A DNA stretch of 6,070 bases from Bacillota bacterium (GTDB taxonomy: Bacteria > Bacillota > UBA4882 > UBA8346): NCBI GenBank assembly GCA_003501335.1, contig DNPQ01000077.1, positions 1 through 6,070 on the forward strand. The letters are read 5' to 3'. A program made the translations under genes and the position numbers. Positions within the stretch are counted from its first letter, which is position 1. Each line of letters begins with the position of its first letter. Below the pieces are notes generated by a model. It made no database searches. It worked only from the letters and a program-made list of their open reading frames with translations, and had not been told where the DNA came from. Shown one piece after another: positions 4,902-6,070 of the stretch.

Positions 4902-5651
4902 ATGGTAACCTTTTTTGACTGTAATGTAATGATTGGTCCTCGGACTGTACCGCAAATCGGCTCTTTCTCGGATATTGCATCACTTAAGAAAAAGATGCAA
5001 CAGGCAGGTATCGAAAAGGCTATGGTATATCATAGCCTTTCCAGGGAATATGACCCAATGACCGGGAATCGATTGCTTATTGAAATGCTTGTCGCTGAAA
5101 AGTCTTTGCTGCCGGTGTGGGTGGTGTTACCAAGTCTAACCGGCGAATTTATGGAGGAATCGAAAATACCGGAGGAATTGGCGCGGAATGGTGTTAAAGC
5201 GGTCAGAATATTTTCCGGCCCGGCTGATTTCAATTTTGCTATTCATGAGCTGGTGGTGGGAAATCTGTTCAAGGTTCTGGAAGCAAACAGAATTCCGGTA
5301 TTGATTGATTATGCAGCCGTAAATTTTGACGATATTTTCAATATTCTAACCAAGCACCAAACCTTGAAATTGGTTTTTACCAACGTCAGCCATAGAATTG
5401 ATCGAGATCTGTATCCTTTATTAGACCGTTTTACGAATTTCTCCATTGAAACCTCAACCTATCGAGTTCACCGGGGAATCGAGGCGGTGGTAAGGCGCTT
5501 TGGTTCAAGAAGGCTGGTATTTGGGTCCGGTTTGCCGACTTTTTCAGCCGGTTCGGCAGTTACGATGATTACCCATGCGGATATTAGCGATTCGGATAAA
5601 AAGAATATTGCTTCTAAAAACATGGAAATTTTATTGGGGGATGGGTGTTAA
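4902..5651 (+). CDS. Amidohydrolase-related (Amidohydro_2-like TIM barrel) protein with degenerate metal site; probable pseudoenzyme
   Basis: A protein of 249 residues resembling metal-dependent Amidohydro_2 TIM barrels: strand FFDCNVMIG (4-12), a KKKMQQAGIEKAMVYHS helix-strand, VKAVRIF (98-104), a long helix then IPVLID (131-136), LKLVFTNV (155-162), FTNFSIETS (177-185), and RRLVFGSGLP (203-212), followed by a C-terminal helix like NMEILLG. Every metal position I can align is changed: D-x-H-x-H is DCNVM (D6, N8, M10), the strand-5 position is D136 rather than His, strand 6 has T160/N161 where His is usual, and the terminal GSD is GSG (G210). It is therefore unlikely to be a metal-dependent hydrolase itself and may be a structural or ligand-binding partner of the next gene product. 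AAAGGGG (4887-4893) lies 8 bases before the ATG. Its stop overlaps the next start by one base. Confidence 0.8.
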   Translation: MVTFFDCNVMIGPRTVPQIGSFSDIASLKKKMQQAGIEKAMVYHSLSREYDPMTGNRLLIEMLVAEKSLLPVWVVLPSLTGEFMEESKIPEELARNGVKAVRIFSGPADFNFAIHELVVGNLFKVLEANRIPVLIDYAAVNFDDIFNILTKHQTLKLVFTNVSHRIDRDLYPLLDRFTNFSIETSTYRVHRGIEAVVRRFGSRRLVFGSGLPTFSAGSAVTMITHADISDSDKKNIASKNMEILLGDGC

Positions 5652-6070
5652 TGAATATCAGGGATATAATGATGCAGGGTAAACCGCTATCGGGTATTAC
5701 GGTCATTGATGCGCATTGCCATATTGGTCCTTGGTTCCCCATGAGTATTCCGGAATCTGATGTATTGGGACTATGTCATGATATGGATCGACTTGGGATT
5801 AATCGGGCGCTGATCTCTTCGATGATAGGTATCGGACCCGACTTTAAAGCGGGAAATCGAATGGTCGCCGCGCTCGTTCATCAATACCCTGATCGATTTA
5901 GCGGCTACATTAGCATCAATCCGAACTATCCGACAGAAATAGGTACGGAATTGGAAAGCTATTATGCTGTTTCCGGAATGAAAGCGATTAAGATTCATCC
6001 AACATTTCATAATTACTCCCTAACGGGTCCCAATTACCGGGAAGTCTTTGATTTTGCCAATACCCGAGAG
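5651..6070 (+). CDS. Amidohydrolase (Amidohydro_2 family), N-terminal 140 residues; C-terminus outside window
   Basis: The frame stays open from ATG 5651 to the window end. After a 15-residue lead comes VIDAHCHIGPW, with the intact metal motif D20-x-H22-x-H24 on the first barrel strand. Next are DMDRLGINRALISS (44-57), a QYPDRFSGYISINPNYP segment (78-94) and KAIKIHPTFHNYSL (111-124), a signature common in this family. These features place it among Amidohydro_2 TIM-barrel metalloenzymes, which include lactonases, hydrolases and decarboxylases such as ACMSD. The remaining histidines and the catalytic aspartate should lie outside the window. The start overlaps the previous stop (TAATG); GGGGG at 5636-5640 is 10 bases upstream, so translation is probably coupled. 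Further in-frame ATGs at codons 7 and 8 have weaker ribosome sites. Probably the catalytic partner of the preceding degenerate paralogue; reaction unknown. Confidence 0.88.
   Translation, partial: MNIRDIMMQGKPLSGITVIDAHCHIGPWFPMSIPESDVLGLCHDMDRLGINRALISSMIGIGPDFKAGNRMVAALVHQYPDRFSGYISINPNYPTEIGTELESYYAVSGMKAIKIHPTFHNYSLTGPNYREVFDFANTRE

Noticed and set aside
1..6070. CRISPR arrays, insertion sequences, phage genes or defence systems.
   Set aside because: No spaced direct repeats, transposase motifs, terminal inverted repeats or defence-type domains were seen.

Overview
The window looks like a moderate-to-low-GC Bacillota (Firmicutes) chromosome. Nearly every gene has a strong purine-rich Shine-Dalgarno site, promoters match the sigma-A consensus, the tRNA gene encodes its own CCA, and terminators are hairpins followed by T-runs. 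The TRAP binding protein has a secretion signal but no lipobox cysteine. This is unusual for a single-membrane Gram-positive and fits a diderm-type or deep-branching clostridial lineage better, but the genus cannot be named from sequence alone.

Layout. (1) 1-391, minus strand: the N-terminal 130 residues of a PLP-dependent class I/II aminotransferase, cut by the window edge. (2) 392-548: a divergent intergenic region with a small C(TTCG)G hairpin and the promoter of a tRNA. (3) 549-635: tRNA-Leu(CAG), followed by an intrinsic terminator at 653-679. (4) 724 to the end, plus strand: a catabolic and transport cluster. It comprises a LacI-family regulator, a complete tripartite TRAP transporter (binding protein DctP, small membrane subunit DctQ, large membrane subunit DctM), and two consecutive Amidohydro_2-type TIM-barrel proteins, the second truncated by the window end.

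How the parts appear to work together. The LacI-type protein probably senses a small ligand and controls both itself and the transporter: the same palindrome, AAAACGTTTT, lies just downstream of its own promoter and again just upstream of dctP. The TRAP system would import an organic anion, probably a sugar acid or other carboxylate, using an ion gradient. The amidohydrolase-like pair would process the substrate, for example as a lactonase, hydrolase or decarboxylase; the substrate is not determinable here. Two long intercistronic hairpins, after dctP and after dctM, probably adjust the amounts of binding protein, permease and enzymes made from one transcript.

The most notable points are the duplicated operator and the asymmetric amidohydrolase pair. 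The first member has lost every expected metal ligand that can be located by eye, while the adjacent, translationally coupled second member keeps an intact D-x-H-x-H motif. This suggests a pseudoenzyme and enzyme partnership. The transporter and regulator families are well known; the specific combination and its substrate are what remain unassigned.
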